Shown: positions 51,001 through 62,696, numbered from the stretch's first letter. The stretch: DNA of 64,000 bases from Doryteuthis pealeii (GCA_023376005.1 CM042145.1:61583228-61647227); one strand, 5' to 3'. Numbers and translations are program-made. Notes: a model not told the origin generated them from the letters alone.

Positions 51001-52877
51001 AATTGAGGTTAATATGCCATTTAAAATCCGTTGGTTTGGGGCATATCAACCCGTCTGCGTATTAATGTATTCCTATATTAGGAATACTTTATATCATGAC
51101 GTAAAAAGCCCCACCCCCTCCGCCAAGAAAAAAACTCTTAAACAATTGCACAAAAATGTAAATGTAAACATACAATGTACACGATTTTCTACCCTCGAAG
51201 GATAAAATAACCCTAGACTAGTTGACATGCCAAAGATTAAGAATCTGTCATAAAAATACATCCACGGAATACATTTTAAAAATGACACCATTTTAAGAAA
51301 CTTGAGTACCAACTTTTATTTCACACTAACAGTTTTTTGGCATTAAAATAACCCACGGATTATTTCATCATAAAACAAACCAATCCGAACCAAATAAAGT
51401 TAATGAATTATTTCTACAAACCAGAAGAGATTAAAAATCTTGAAACATCTTTAAAACTTTTATCAAAACGACTTGTTTCGGCATTAAATGCCCAAGAAGA
51501 TTGATATGCCGTAAAACTAACAAACCTTGTTATTTAAAAAATAATTGTCTAACAAGTTGTCACTTGCCATACCAATATTTCTGTCTGGGTTTTCCTGTTA
51601 AAATCTTTAAAGCCTTCAATACGAAATGGGGGGAAAACTGTCCGATTGACTTGTCAAATGTGTATTGAAAGATTAACCACATCGGGACTCAAGCGACGGT
51701 GCGAAAGCGTGGCTGACTTACTAAATTAACTTTATTAGCTAATGCCTTCTCTCGTTAATGTCAAGCAGCATTGTGTGTTTCAGATAATGGAGTCTTCACC
51801 CAAACTAATTCTAATGGAATCAACTCGTTAACGAAGACTCTAAAGACAAAAGTATGACGACTGAACTGAACAGAGGCAAATGTTACCTGAGTGCGTTATC
51901 AGGAAAAAATATCTAAACGCATTTCAGCCCTGTCGGCTGGGGAGTGGTAGTACCTTTAGGGTCTCACCTGTGGGTTAAATAGAACAATGTTGTTTAAGAA
52001 AATTGAGTATCTCTTAGAATGAATTTATTTCAAAACTTTGTCGGCATTAAATGACCGACCGAGGTTGATATGCCATAAAACCAACCAAACCTGTCGACTG
52101 GAGCTTTAGAATACATCGACTGAAATTCTGCAGAGGGGTAAGACTCCTCCAATGGACCACTTTTTGGTCGTGGGTGGCGACCCGTGATGCTTAAGGATGG
52201 AACCCAGGTGGCTGAACAGTCCATAGCATGCAACACTCTACTTTTGCCATTAATTAGGCTAGACGGATGATCGAAGAGACCCCTTATCAATCGACTTGTC
52301 ACGTCAGTCCCTTGCAACCTATATGGTTGTACCAACCCTATTGCCCTCATAGCAAGCCCCACATCTTTCTTTCATAGCCACCGCCTTATAGCACATATAA
52401 GGGTCTTTATATCCAAGTATGACGTTATACTCTATCTGATGTGAGGTTCCAGTCTGGGGAATGTGGAGTACTCCTTCATTACCATTACTCCCAGGTCCAC
52501 TCTGGATGGTAGTACCTATTGGTCACATCTATGGATTAAATAGAAAAACATGTTTAAATGTTTTTAAAAAAATGAGTACCCATCAAGAATGAATAAAATA
52601 AAATCTTCGGCATAGTGATCCAACAAGGGTTGACATGCCGTAAAATTTCCACCAACCAACCATTTGTTAGTGACACGCAAAATAAAACAAACAATATTTC
52701 TATAAAACTGTTTTCTTTTTCGTCGGCATTAAATAACCCAATATGGGTTGATGTGTCGTAAAATAAATGACAATATACAATTCTAATAGAAACAAAAAAC
52801 ACCTGAAATGATATAGAAATACTTTCATAGATTACGACCACAAAGAAGGGACAAAGGGCATCGCCATAAATCTCCCA

Positions 52878-52985
52878 GGGGCTCACATGCTATTAAAATC
52901 TCCCAGGGGCTCACATGCTATAAAATCTCCCAGGGCTCACATGCTATAAAAATCCACCAACGGCTCACATGCTATAAAATCAACA
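52878..52985 (-). repeat. 27-bp tandem repeat, left-arm copy
   Basis: CTCCCAGGGGCTCACATGCT units, four or so; mirror of 55,440-55,560. Confidence 0.85.
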
Positions 52986-53450
52986 ATCTATTAAGTAATT
53001 GAAAATGCTTTGATTTGTGTCCAGGATAAAACCATATTTATATTCGCTAGCAGGACCTGTGGATAAACCCAGTATGATAATTTAATTACAACGTTTGATA
53101 TGCTTACTAAAAGAGCTATTACCAAATTGTCCAATATCAAAAGTATAATAATCTTGATTAAACCCCACTCTTTTCTTTTTATGTTCGATTGAAACAGATT
53201 AGCGTTATCGCTTCCGCACTCACCCACTCTATCCCTCCGCCCTTCTTTCTTTCTTATATTCTTTTCTGCGTAGTATTTCCTTTCTTCATAATATAAACGG
53301 AATGGTCCGCTTTTTAAGCTGAGGAGACGGCACTTCATAAGAATTAAGCGAATAAGCAACACCTGATAATCAGGATTTACATTCATCTTGGACGTGTCAT
53401 TTTTAACCAGAGGGTGTTGCAAAATAACGATCATACAATTAACGCAACAC
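52986..53450 (-). repeat. R2-family repeat, left-arm copy
   Basis: Mirror of 54,975-55,440: CCAGTATGATAATTTAATTA, GTTATCGCTTCCGCACTCAC, ACACCTGATAATCAGGATTT. Confidence 0.8.
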
Positions 53451-54325
53451 TAGGATTAGCCCAGTCAACTGCGGGTTTTAGAATACCACCAACTGCATCT
53501 CTGCAAGACCCCACCCCCACTCCCATGTTAGCCGTGGGTGGCGACTGTGATGCTTAAGGATGCAACACTTTACTTAGGCCCTTACTTGAATTAGACGGGA
53601 GGTCGGAAGGCACCTCCGATCAATCGGCTAGTCTCGTCAATCCCTAGCGCCGTATGATTGCCCCAAACTCTTATTGTGCAAGAAGGCGGTGGCTGAGGTC
53701 ATAGTGTCCTGTGTATGACGCTAGAATGGTGAAGATCCATTCAGGAGGTCTGGCCGCCCTGTCGACAGGGGCATTAGAATGTCCGACTGAACCTCTGCAG
53801 AAGGGTAAAACTCCTCCAATGGGCCACCTGTTGACCGTTGGGTTGACCCATGACGCTAAGAATTAACCCAGGTAGCTGAGCAGTCCATGACTTGCAATAG
53901 TCCACTTTAGGCTTTTCTTGGGCTAGACGGGCGGTTGGAGAGGCCCCCTCTGATCAATCGGCTGGTACGTTCAAGCCCAGCCACCTAATGATTTTCCCCA
54001 ACCCTATTGCCCTTTTGCAACCCCAATCCTTATCAAATGGGTGGCTAGAAGGCGGTGGCTGCGGGTCTAACATGTCCTGGGAATTGACGTTAAATATCTG
54101 ATGGTGAGTTCCAGTTTGGGAGAAATATGGAGCACCCCTCATCACCATTGCTCCCTGGTCCACTCTGACCCGTTAGTGGTAGTACCTGTTAGGGCCCATC
54201 CATGGGTTAATAGAAAAACATGAGTTTATAAACAAATTGTATTATGTATTAAAAATGAATTTATTTTCAAAATACTTTGTCGGCATTAATGACCCACCGA
54301 GGTTGATATGCCACAACCAAACCAT
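53451..54325 (+). repeat. nested S-family pair, left-arm copy, inner tail complete
   Basis: Outer 5' part 53,457-53,754, then the inner copy from CCGCCCTGTCGACAGGGGCA to GGTTGATATGCCACAACCAA. The inner tail is complete here (to 54,325) but absent from the right arm, which starts mid-element at 54,328. The sequence 54,098-54,327 is therefore the unpaired spacer of the giant inverted repeat. Confidence 0.8.
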
Positions 54326-54327
54326 CA

Positions 54328-54970
54328 ATATTAACGTCATTCCCAGGACATGTAGACCCGCAGCCACCGCCTTCTAGACCCATTTGATAAGGATTGGGGT
54401 TGCCAAAAGGGCAATAGGGTTGGGAAAATCATATAGGTGCTAGGGCTTGACGTGACCAGCCGATTGATCAGAGGGGGCCTCTCCAACCGCCCGTCTAGCC
54501 CAAGAAAAGCCTAAAGTGGACTATTGCAAGTCATGGACTGCTCAGCTACCTGGGTTCAATTCTTAAGCGTCATGGGTCAACCCACGGTCAACAGGTGGCC
54601 CAATTGGAGGGTTTTACCCCTCTGCAGAGGTTCAGTCGGTACATTCTAATGCCCCTGTCGACAGGGCGGCCAGACCTCCTGAACTGGATCTTCACCATTC
54701 TAGCGTCATACACAGGACACTATGACGCTCAGCCACCGCCTTCTTGCACATAAGAGTTGGGGCAATCATACCGGCGCTAGGGATTGACGAGACTAGCCGA
54801 TTGATCGGAGGGTGCCTCTCCGACCTCCCGTCTAATTCAAGTAAGGGCCTAAGTAAAGTGTTGCATCCTTAAGCATCACAGGTCGCCACCCACGGCTAAC
54901 ATGGGAGTGGGGGTGGGGTCTTGCAGAGATGCAGTTGGTGTATTCTAAAACCCCAGTTGACTGGGCTAAT
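54328..54970 (-). repeat. nested S-family pair, right-arm copy
   Basis: Inner copy from ATATTAACGTCATTCCCAGG (joined mid-element) to GCCCCTGTCGACAGGGCGG (54,669), then outer sequence CCAGACCTCCTGAACTGGAT to CCCCAGTTGACTGGGC. Same structure as 39,978-40,590. Confidence 0.85.
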
Positions 54971-54974
54971 CCTA

Positions 54975-55440
54975 GTGTTCGTTAATTGTATGATCGTTAT
55001 TTTGCAACACCCTCTGGTTAAAAATGACACCGTCCAAGATGAAATGTAAATCCTGATTATCAGGTGTTGCTTATTCGCTTAATTCTTATGAGTGCCGTCT
55101 CCTCAGCTTAAAAGCGGACCATTCCGTTTATATTATGAAGAAAAGGAAATACTACGCAGAAAAGAATATAAGAAAGAAAGAAGGGCGGAGGGATAGAGTG
55201 GGTGAGTGCGGAAGCGATAACGCTAATCTGTTTCAATCGAACAAAAAGAAAAGAGTGGGGTTTAAATCAAGATTATTATACTTTTGATATTGGACAATTT
55301 GGTAATAGCTCTTTAGTAAGCATATCAAACGTTGTAATTAAATTATCATACTGGGGTTTATCCACAGGTCCTGCTAGCGAATATAAATATGGTTTTATCC
55401 TGGACCACAAATCAAAGCATTTTCATATTACTTAAATAGA
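54975..55440 (+). repeat. R2-family repeat, right-arm copy
   Basis: TAAATCCTGATTATCAGGTG through GAAGCGATAACGCTAATCTG to GACCACAAATCAAAGCATTT. Third occurrence of the same locus (compare 40,607). Confidence 0.8.
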
Positions 55441-55560
55441 TTGGTTGGATTTTATAGCATGTGAGCCGTTGGTGGATTTTATAGCATGTGAGCCCCTGGG
55501 AGATTTTATAGCATGTGAGCCCCTGGGAGATTTTATAGCATTGAGCCCTGGAGATTTATG
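55440..55560 (+). repeat. 27-bp tandem repeat, about 4 units
   Basis: Unit GATTTTATAGCATGTGAGCC plus CCTGGGA. The last unit is decayed (TTTATAGCATTGAGCCCTGG). TATAGCATGTGAGCCC resembles the S subfamily B tail (TACGGCATGTCAACCC), so it may have grown from a tail fragment. Confidence 0.85.
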
Positions 55561-55663
55561 CCGATGACCTTTGTCCCTTCTTTGTGGTCGTAATCTATGA
55601 AAGTATTTCTATATCATTTCAGGTGTTACTTTTTTGTTCTATTAGAATTGTATATTGTCATTT

Positions 55664-55735
55664 ATTTTACGACACATCAACCCATATTGGGTTATTTAAT
55701 GCCGACGAAAAAGAAAACAGTTTATAGAAATATTG
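55664..55735 (-). repeat. S-family tail-only fragment
   Basis: TTTATTTTACGACACATCAA, CCCATATTGGGTTATTTAAT, GCCGACGAAAA. The loop CCCATATTGGG keeps the stem pairing with different bases. Confidence 0.7.
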
Positions 55736-55766
55736 TTTGTTTTATTTTGCGTGTCACTAACAAATG

Positions 55767-56344
55767 GTTGGTTGGTGGAATTTTACGGCATGTCAACCCT
55801 TGTTGGATCACTATGCCGAAGACGATTTTATTTTATTCATTCTTGATGGGTACTCATTTTTTTAAAAACATTTAAACATGTTTTTCTATTTAATCCATAG
55901 ATGTGACCAATAGGTACTACCACTCCAGAGTGGACCTGGGAGTAATGGTAATGAAGGAGTACTCCACATTCCCCAGAACTGGAACCTCACCATCAGATAG
56001 AGTATAACGTCATACTTGGGATATAAAGACCCTTATATGTGCTATAAGGCGGTGGCTATGAAAGAAAGATGTGGGGCTTGCTATGAGGGCAATAGGGTTG
56101 GTACAACCATATAGGTTGCAAGGGACTGACGTGACAAGTCGATTGATAAGGGGTCTCTTCGATCATCCGTCTAGCCTAATTAATGGCAAAAGTAGAGTGT
56201 TGCATGCTATGGACTGTTCAGCCACCTGGGTTCCATCCTTAAGCATCACGGGTCGCCACCCACGACCAAAAAGTGGTCCCATTGGAGGAGTCTTACCCCT
56301 CTGCAGAATTTCAGTCGATGTATTCTAAAGCTCCAGTCGACAGG
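55767..56344 (-). repeat. S-family copy (subfamily B), near full length
   Basis: GGTTGGTTGGTGGAATTTTA, ACGGCATGTCAACCCTTGTT to CTAAAGCTCCAGTCGACAGG. Mirror at about 52,085-52,665. Confidence 0.8.
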
Positions 56345-56512
56345 TTTGGTTGGTTTTATGGCATATCAACCTCGGTCGGTCATTTAATGCCGACAAAGTT
56401 TTGAAATAAATTCATTCTTAAGAGATACTCAATTTTCTTAAACACATTGTTCTATTTAACCCACAGGTGAGACCCTAACAGGTACTACCACTCCCCAGCC
56501 GACAGGGCTGAA
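56345..56512 (-). repeat. S-family copy (subfamily A), large internal deletion
   Basis: TTTGGTTGGTTTTATGGCAT to CAGGTACTACCACTCC, joined directly to CCAGCCGACAGGGC. Both ends are present, about 400 bp of middle missing. Confidence 0.75.
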
Positions 56513-56905
56513 ATGCGTTTAGATATTTTTTCCTGATAACGCACTCAGGTAACATTTGCCTCTGTTCAGTTCAAGTCGTCATACTTTTGTCTTTAGAGTC
56601 TTCGTTAACGAGTTGATTCCCATTAGAATTAGTTTGGGTGAAGACTCCATTATCTGAACACACAATGCTGCTTGGACATTAACGAGAGAAGGCATTAGCT
56701 AATACAAAGTTAATTTAGTAAGTCAGCCACGCTTTCGCACCGTCGCTTGAGTCCCGATGTGGTTAATCTTTCAATACACATTTGACAAGTCAATCGGACA
56801 GTTTTCCCCCCATTTCGTATTGAAGGCTTTAAAGATTTAACAGGAAAACCCAGACAGAAATATTGGTATGCAAGTAGACAACTTGTTAGACAATTACTTT
56901 TTAAA
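56513..56905. other. non-repetitive island inside the inverted repeat
   Basis: GAAATGCGTTTAGATATTTT to CAGACAGAAATATTGG. No S, R2 or coding resemblance. Present in both arms (mirror about 51,540-51,925), so useful for read-depth tests. Confidence 0.6.
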
Positions 56906-56913
56906 TAACAAGG

Positions 56914-57260
56914 TTTCGTTAGTTTTACGGCATATCAATCTTCTTGGGGCCATTTAATGCCGAAACAAGTCGTTTTGATAAAAGTTTTAAAAGATGTTTC
57001 AAGTTTTTAATCTCTTCTGGTTTGTAGAAATAATTCATTAACTTTATTTGGTTCGGATTGGTTTGTTTTATGATGAAATAATCCCGTGGGTTATTTAATG
57101 CCAAAAAACTGTTAGTGTGAAATAAAAGTTGGTACTCAAGTTTCCTTAAATGGTGTCATTTTTATAAATGTATTCCGTGGATGTATTTTTATGACAGATT
57201 CTTAATCTTTGGCATGTCAACTAGTCTAGGGTTATTTTATCCTTCGAGGGTAGAAAATCG
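56914..57260 (-). repeat. three S-family tail-only fragments with spacers
   Basis: 56,920-56,970 (TTTTACGGCATATCAATCTT), 57,058-57,110 (TTTTATGATGAAATAATCCC, GGGTTATTTAATGCC) and 57,210-57,250 (TTTGGCATGTCAACTAGTCT). Diverged stem-loop tails only. Confidence 0.55.
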
Positions 57261-57404
57261 TGTACATTGTATGTTTACATTTACATTTTTGTGCAATTGT
57301 TTAAGAGTTTTTCTTGGCGGAGGGGTGGGGCTTTTTACGTCATGATATAAAGTATTCCTAATATAGGAATACATTAATACCAGACGGGTTGATATGCCCC
57401 AAAC

Positions 57405-57885
57405 CAACGGATTTTAATGGCATATTAACCTCAATTGGTCAATTTAATGCCGACAAAGTTTTGAAATAAATTCATTCTTAATCAAATTTTTTATAGACAC
57501 TTTTCTATTTAACCCATAGATGGGACCCTAACAGGTACTACCACAACGGGTCAGAGTGGCGATGAAGGGGTGCTCCACATTCTCCAGAACTGGAACCTCA
57601 CCATCAGAGTTTAATGTCATACCCAGGACATGAAGACTCCCAGCCACCATCTAGCACCCATATGGTAAAAAGGGCTTTGGGTTAACATAAGAACAATGGG
57701 TTTGGGGCAATCATATTAGGTACTAGGGCTTGACATGGCCAGCCGATTGATCGGAGGGAGCCTCTTCGACCGCCCGTCTAGCCTAAGTAAGTGTCAAAGT
57801 GGAGTGTTGCATGTCAGGGACTGCTCATTACCCCTCTTCAGGGAGGTGCAGTCGGTGTATTCTAACACCCCAACCGACAGGGCGT
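57405..57885 (-). repeat. S-family copy (subfamily A)
   Basis: GGATTTTAATGGCATATTAA to CACCCCAACCGACAGGGCG, lacking the CACGGGTCGCC block. Confidence 0.75.
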
Positions 57886-58114
57886 TCTTTTAGGGTATTT
57901 GGTGCAGTTGATTGTTTTTTTACAATTAACACTAGACATATTTCCGAGCTCATTTATTCTATCCTAGTAAAAATGCCTTGGAGAACACTCATTTTTGTCG
58001 GTCATATAAGGAGGGTCATATACGTGCTATGGTTTGACGTGACCAGCCGATTGAACGGAGGGAGCCTCTCAAATCATGTGGGGTTATTCAATGCCAAAAA
58101 CTGTTAGTGTGAAA

Positions 58115-58650
58115 TAAAAGTGGGTCATTTAATGCCGTCAAAATGTTGAAATAACATTAATTCTTAATGGATAATCAATTTTGTTTATAAACTCATTTTT
58201 CTATTTAACCCATAGATGGGACCCTAACAGATACTACCACTCCGAGTCAGAGTGGTGATAAAGGGGTGCTCCTCATTCCCCAAACCTCCAGAACTGGAAC
58301 TTCAGTCAGATAGTTTAACGTCATTCATAAGACATGGAGACCCTCTGCCACCACATTCTAGCACCCATATGATAAAATTGGTTGGGGTTCCCTAAGGACA
58401 ACAGGGTTGGGGTAATTATATAGATGCTAGGGCTTGGCACCGTCAGCCGATTGAGGCCTCTCCGACCGACCGTCTAGCCTAAGTAAGGGTCAAAGTGGAG
58501 TGTTGCATGTCAGGGACTGCTCATTCGCCAGGATTCCGTCCTTAAGCATCACAGGTCGCCACCCACGGCCAACAGATAGCCCTATTGGGGGGTCCTTACC
58601 CCTCTGCAGTGATGCAGTCGATGTATTCTAACACCCCACCGACAGGACGC
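58115..58650 (-). repeat. S-family copy (subfamily A)
   Basis: GTGGGTCATTTAATGCCGTC to AACACCCCACCGACAGGACG; the very tail is lost at a junction with a CATGTGGGGTTATTCAATGCC fragment (58,074-58,112). Confidence 0.75.
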
Positions 58651-58784
58651 TCTTTTGGGGTATCTGATCCTGTGCAGTTGATAGTTTTTAGCAACAACAC
58701 TAGACGTATTTCCGAGCTCATTTATTGCATCCCTAGTAAAAATGCCTTGAGAACATTCATCTTGCGTCAGTTCCTTCAAATTAT

Positions 58785-59225
58785 ATAGGAACTATGGTTT
58801 GACGTGACCAGTCGAGGGAGCCTCTCCGACCACCTGTCTAGTGGTGCTCCACATTCCCCAAACCTCCAAAACTGGAACCTCACCATCGGATAGAGTTTAA
58901 CGTCATTCCCAGGACATGTAGACCCTCAGCCACCGCCTTCTAGCACCCATATGATAAAAAGGGTTGGGACTTGCCATGAGGACAATAGGGTTGGGGCAAT
59001 CATATAGGTGCTAGGGCTTGACGTGACCAGCCGATTGATCGGAGGGGGCCTCTCCGACCGCCCGTCTAGCCCGGGAAAGGGAGTATTGCAGTCCATGGAC
59101 TGCTCATCCACCTGGGTTCTATCCTTAAGCGTCACCACCTACGGCCAACAGGGGGCCCCATTGGGGGAGTCTTGCCCCTCTGCAGAGGTGCAGTTGGTGC
59201 ATTCTAACCCCTCAGCCGACAGGGC
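58785..59225 (-). repeat. S-family copy (subfamily A), tail missing, clear long hairpin
   Basis: TGGTGCTCCACATTCCCCAA to CCTCAGCCGACAGGGCG. CTAGCACCCATATGAT (58,940-58,955) pairs with ATCATATAGGTGCTAG (58,999-59,014) at 15 of 16 positions around a 43-base loop that itself holds TTGCCATGAGGACAA. Confidence 0.8.
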
Positions 59226-59640
59226 GTTGGTTTTGTTTGTTTTACGGCAAATTAACCTCAATGGGTCATTTAATGCCGATAAAGTTTTGAAATGAATTTA
59301 TTCTTAATGGATACTTATAAACATATTTTCCTATTTAACTCCTAGATTGAACCCTAACGGGTACTACCACTCCGGGTCAGAGTAGATCAGAGAGCAATGG
59401 TGATAACTGCCTTCTAGAACCCATATGATAAAAATGGGGCAATCATATTAGGTGTTAGGCTTGACATGACCAGCTGGTTGATCGGAGGGGGCCTCTCAGA
59501 CCGCCCGTCTAGACTAAGTTGGGAGTTTCAGGTCATGGACTGCTCATCCCCAGGGTTCAGTCCTTAAGCAATCTTGGGTCGCCACCGACGGCCAACAGAT
59601 AGGTCTTACCCTTCTGCAGAGGTGCGGTCGGTAATGGGTA
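59226..59640 (-). repeat. S-family copy (subfamily A), internally deleted
   Basis: TTGGTTTTGTTTGTTTTACG, GGCAAATTAACCTCAATGGG to CTTCTGCAGAGGTGCGGTCG. Confidence 0.75.
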
Positions 59641-59960
59641 CTTAATTATTTAAGCACATTTTGAGCTGTTTTTCTATTTAACTCATAGATAGGACTCTAA
59701 TAGGTTGTAGTAACACCACCCCCGATTGATCGGAACTGATTTGTTTGACCGATCGTCTGTTTAGCCAAGTAAGATGCTAAAAGTGGAGTGCTGTAAGTGA
59801 CGTGACCACTAAACCAACAGTTTCACAGACTTCTCAGTCGCTAGGATTCCGTCCTCAAGCATCACCACCCACAGCCAACAAGTTGTCACATTGGAGGGGT
59901 CTTACATCTCTAAAATAGGTATAATCGGCGCATTCTACAGCCCCACCGACAGGGTGGGTG
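59641..59960 (-). repeat. S-family copy, diverged type
   Basis: TAAGCACATTTTGAGCTGTT, CTATTTAACTCATAGATAGG to CATTCTACAGCCCCACCGAC. The middle block (TCGGAACTGATTTGTTTGAC) differs from A and B, suggesting another old subfamily. Confidence 0.65.
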
Positions 59961-60067
59961 TGAAGATATAGAACTCATACTACATTCCATTCGTTGGTCT
60001 GTATTTCGCACTCGCTGAGAATTTTTGCTAAAATAACCCAGGAAAGATCAGGTGAAGGGATTTGTGG

Positions 60068-60400
60068 GTGGTTGGTTGGATTTTACGGCATGTCAACCCT
60101 TGTTGGGTTATTTTATGCCGAAGACGTTTTATTATATTCATTCTTGATGGGTGCCTTAAATTTTAAACACTTTTTTCATTTAACACAAAGATGTGACCCA
60201 AACAGGAACTATCATTCGAGGTCAAATGACCTGAGAGTAATGGAGATGAAGGTGTACTCCATATTCCCCAGATTCTCCAGAACTGGAACTTCAAATATCT
60301 TAACGTCATACCCAGGACAACAAGATCCCCAGCCACCGCTTTATAGCACATGTGATAAAAAAAAAAAGGTTGAGGCTTAATAGATTTAAATTTCCTAAAT
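60068..60400 (-). repeat. S-family copy (subfamily B), 5'-truncated
   Basis: GTGGTTGGTTGGATTTTACG to GATAAAAAAAAAAAGGTTGAGG. Confidence 0.8.
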
Positions 60401-60420
60401 GGTAAAAAGCAATCTAAGGT

Positions 60421-60805
60421 GGGTAATTCCATGTCAAATCATCTAGGCCATGTCACGCTAATCCGTGCCACATCGGGATATTGATCTTGCTAGGTTAAAT
60501 CAGAAATCATCAATAACTTAAAATTGGTTCACCTAAAACTTTTCATAGCATTTTTAGATTTCATGGGTAAAAATGCTTTTATAAAAAAATTAAAAAAAGT
60601 AGGAGTAGGGAAGCTGTAGAACTCATTTTACAGACAAAATTAGATTACAAAAAGTTGCCATTTTTCGCCAATCCCACCAAATTTGGAGAGCTAAAAATTG
60701 GCATAACTAATGTTAACAGTCCACCTCTTGACAACATTTTAGAAAAATTGAAGGCGGTGGGTGACAATTTTATTTTTTTCTGGATGATTTGACATGGAAT
60801 TACCC
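60421..60805 (+). mobile_element. 385-bp MITE with 23-bp terminal inverted repeats
   Basis: Starts GGGTAATTCCATGTCAAATC and ends with its perfect inverse (60,783-60,805). AGGT lies on both sides (60,417-60,420; 60,806-60,809). The interior is non-coding and AT-rich, with ATTTTTAGATTTCATGGGTA. Downstream, AGGTACTAC is S sequence, but the upstream flank is not the matching S position, so the AGGT match could be chance or the flank has been rearranged. A 4-bp duplication would exclude Tc1 (TA) and piggyBac (TTAA). Confidence 0.8.
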
Positions 60806-60912
60806 AGGTACTACTACTCCGGGTCTTAGTAGACCTGGGAGTAATTGCAATAAATAGACACTCCACTCCCAGAACAGGAGCCTCACAGATACAGTTTAGT
60901 ATCATACTAAGG

Positions 60913-61300
60913 CTGGTTGGTTGGATTTTACGGCATGTCAACCCTTGTTGGGTTATTTTATGCCAAATATTCTTATTGATAATTCATTTTTTTTTAAAGA
61001 TTTTTCATCTATCTAACCCATAATTGGACCCTAACAGGTACTACCACTCCGGATCAGCGGACCTGGGAGTAATGGCAATGAAGGGGTGCTCCACTTTCTT
61101 TGGAGATCTAGAATTGGAACTTCACCATTAGATACAGTTTAACGTCATATACAGAATACATACCAAGATTGACCTTTTGGGGAAATCAGTCAGCGTGTGG
61201 AGTGTTACACGTCATGGATTGCTCGTCCAGCAGGATTCCGTCCTTAAGCATCACGGGTCGCGATCGGTGTATTCTAAAGCCCCAGCCGACAGTAATATGG
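60913..61300 (-). repeat. S-family copy (subfamily B), internally deleted
   Basis: GGTTGGTTGGATTTTACGGC to AAAGCCCCAGCCGACAG. A unique GATTGACCTTTTGGGG stretch sits inside. Confidence 0.75.
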
Positions 61301-61419
61301 TTGGGACAATCATAACGCAATAAGTCCTGGGGCTAACTAATAAAACAACTTCTAGGAAAAATTCGACTTTATTCATCAACAGTCTTGTCTTGGTGAAAGA
61401 GCACTTGGTGAAAGACCCG

Positions 61420-61645
61420 CCGATTGATCGGAGGGGGTCTCTCCGACTGTCCGTCTAGCCTAAGTAAGGGTATAAGTGGGGTGTTGCAGGTCATGGACTG
61501 CTCATCCACCAAGACTCCATCCTTAAGCATCACACGTAGCCACCCACGGCTAACAGGTGGCCTCATTTGGGGGAGATTGGGACAGTCATAAGTGCTATGG
61601 TTTGACATGACTAGCCGATTGATCGGAGGTGGCACTCTCCGACCG
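61420..61645 (-). repeat. S-family 5'-half fragments
   Basis: CCGATTGATCGGAGGGGGTC, GCATCACACGTAGCCACCCA, AACAGGTGGCCTCATTTGGG, then ACATGACTAGCCGATTGATC. Two overlapping pieces. Confidence 0.65.
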
Positions 61646-61794
61646 CCGTCTACCTTAAAGGACTTTGGAGAAGAAAAAAAGCAAGAAAATATTTTCATTA
61701 TTTTCTGTCGTGAAAAAAAAATGAGAAGCTAATAAGGTTTATAGGTACAGAAGTTGAATAAAGCAATAAAAAGCGAATTCATTGGAACTTCTTT

Positions 61795-61845
61795 GGTTTC
61801 GTTTAATGGCATATAAACCCTGGGGGTTATTTAATGCCAACTATT
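61795..61845 (-). repeat. S-family tail-only fragment
   Basis: TTTCGTTTAATGGCATATAA, ACCCTGGGGGTTATTTAATG. Followed by a short TA run. Confidence 0.55.
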
Positions 61846-61944
61846 TATAATATATATATATAATATAATGGAGCTTCCTTGGAAGCTGTTTCTTTCCTTC
61901 GATGTTCAGGAGTATCGTTAAATATTCAGAAAATAAACTTAGGA

Positions 61945-62290
61945 GATTGGTTAGTTGGATTTTACGGTATGTCAACCCTTGTTGGGTTATTTTATGCCAA
62001 AAACATTCTATTTAGTCTTTTGGGGTTTTGTTTTTTTCAAAATCAATTTTTTCTAAAAAAAATTTAAGTTAATTTTTCTATTTAACCCATAACTGGGACA
62101 CTAGCAGGTGCTACAACTCCGTGTCAGAGTGGACCTGGGGGTAATCTACATTTCCCAGTGCTCTAGTATTGTAACTTCACTATCAGATAATATCTGGGTA
62201 TGAAGTAAAACTAAGACTCACAGCCACCGCATTCCAGCATGTATATGATAAAAAGGGGGGGAGGCTTGCCTTAAGGGCAATAGGGTTGGG
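61945..62290 (-). repeat. S-family copy (subfamily B), 5'-truncated
   Basis: GATTGGTTAGTTGGATTTTA to CTTAAGGGCAATAGGGTTGG. Confidence 0.8.
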
Positions 62291-62299
62291 ACAAGTAGG

Positions 62300-62622
62300 T
62301 TTGGTTTACGGCATATCAACCGCAGTGGGTCATTTAATACCGATAAAGTTTTGAAATAAATTCATTCTTAATGAATACTCAATTTTGTTTATAAACTCAT
62401 AAGCCGATTGATCGGAAGGGGAACACCCCCACCCCCGACTGACCGTCTAGCCCAAGTAAGGGCCAAAGTGGAGTGTTGCAGGTCATGGACTGCTCAACCG
62501 CCTGTTCCATCCTTGAGCATCACGGGTCGCCACATACGGCCAGCAGGTGGCCCAATTGGGGGAGTATTACCCCTCTGCAGAGGTACAGTCGGTGTATTCT
62601 AAAGTCCCAGATGACAGGGCTA
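62300..62622 (-). repeat. S-family copy (subfamily A), internally deleted
   Basis: GGTTTGGTTTACGGCATATC to ATAAACTCATAAGCCGATTG (deletion point), ending TCTAAAGTCCCAGATGACAG. Confidence 0.8.
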
Positions 62623-62696
62623 CCAATTTAATTGGGAAATACTAAGAGGAAGACTTTACTTTGGTAGAACAAGGTTACTCAAACTGTATACTATGA

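Larger units (their letters stand above)
44474..54097 (-). repeat. left arm of a giant inverted repeat
   Basis: Reads as the reverse complement of 54,328-64,000, landmark by landmark. Examples: the MITE at 47,652-48,033 versus 60,421-60,805; the MEAVSFLRCSGVSLNIQ reading at 46,577 (minus) versus 61,879 (plus); the MGLAMRAIGLVQPYRL reading at 52,362 (minus) versus 56,071 (plus). Paired coordinates sum to about 108,425 at the centre and 108,474 at the window end. Many small indels separate the arms, more in this arm, where S landmarks are often missing single bases. It contains the same elements as the right arm, annotated there. Confidence 0.9.
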
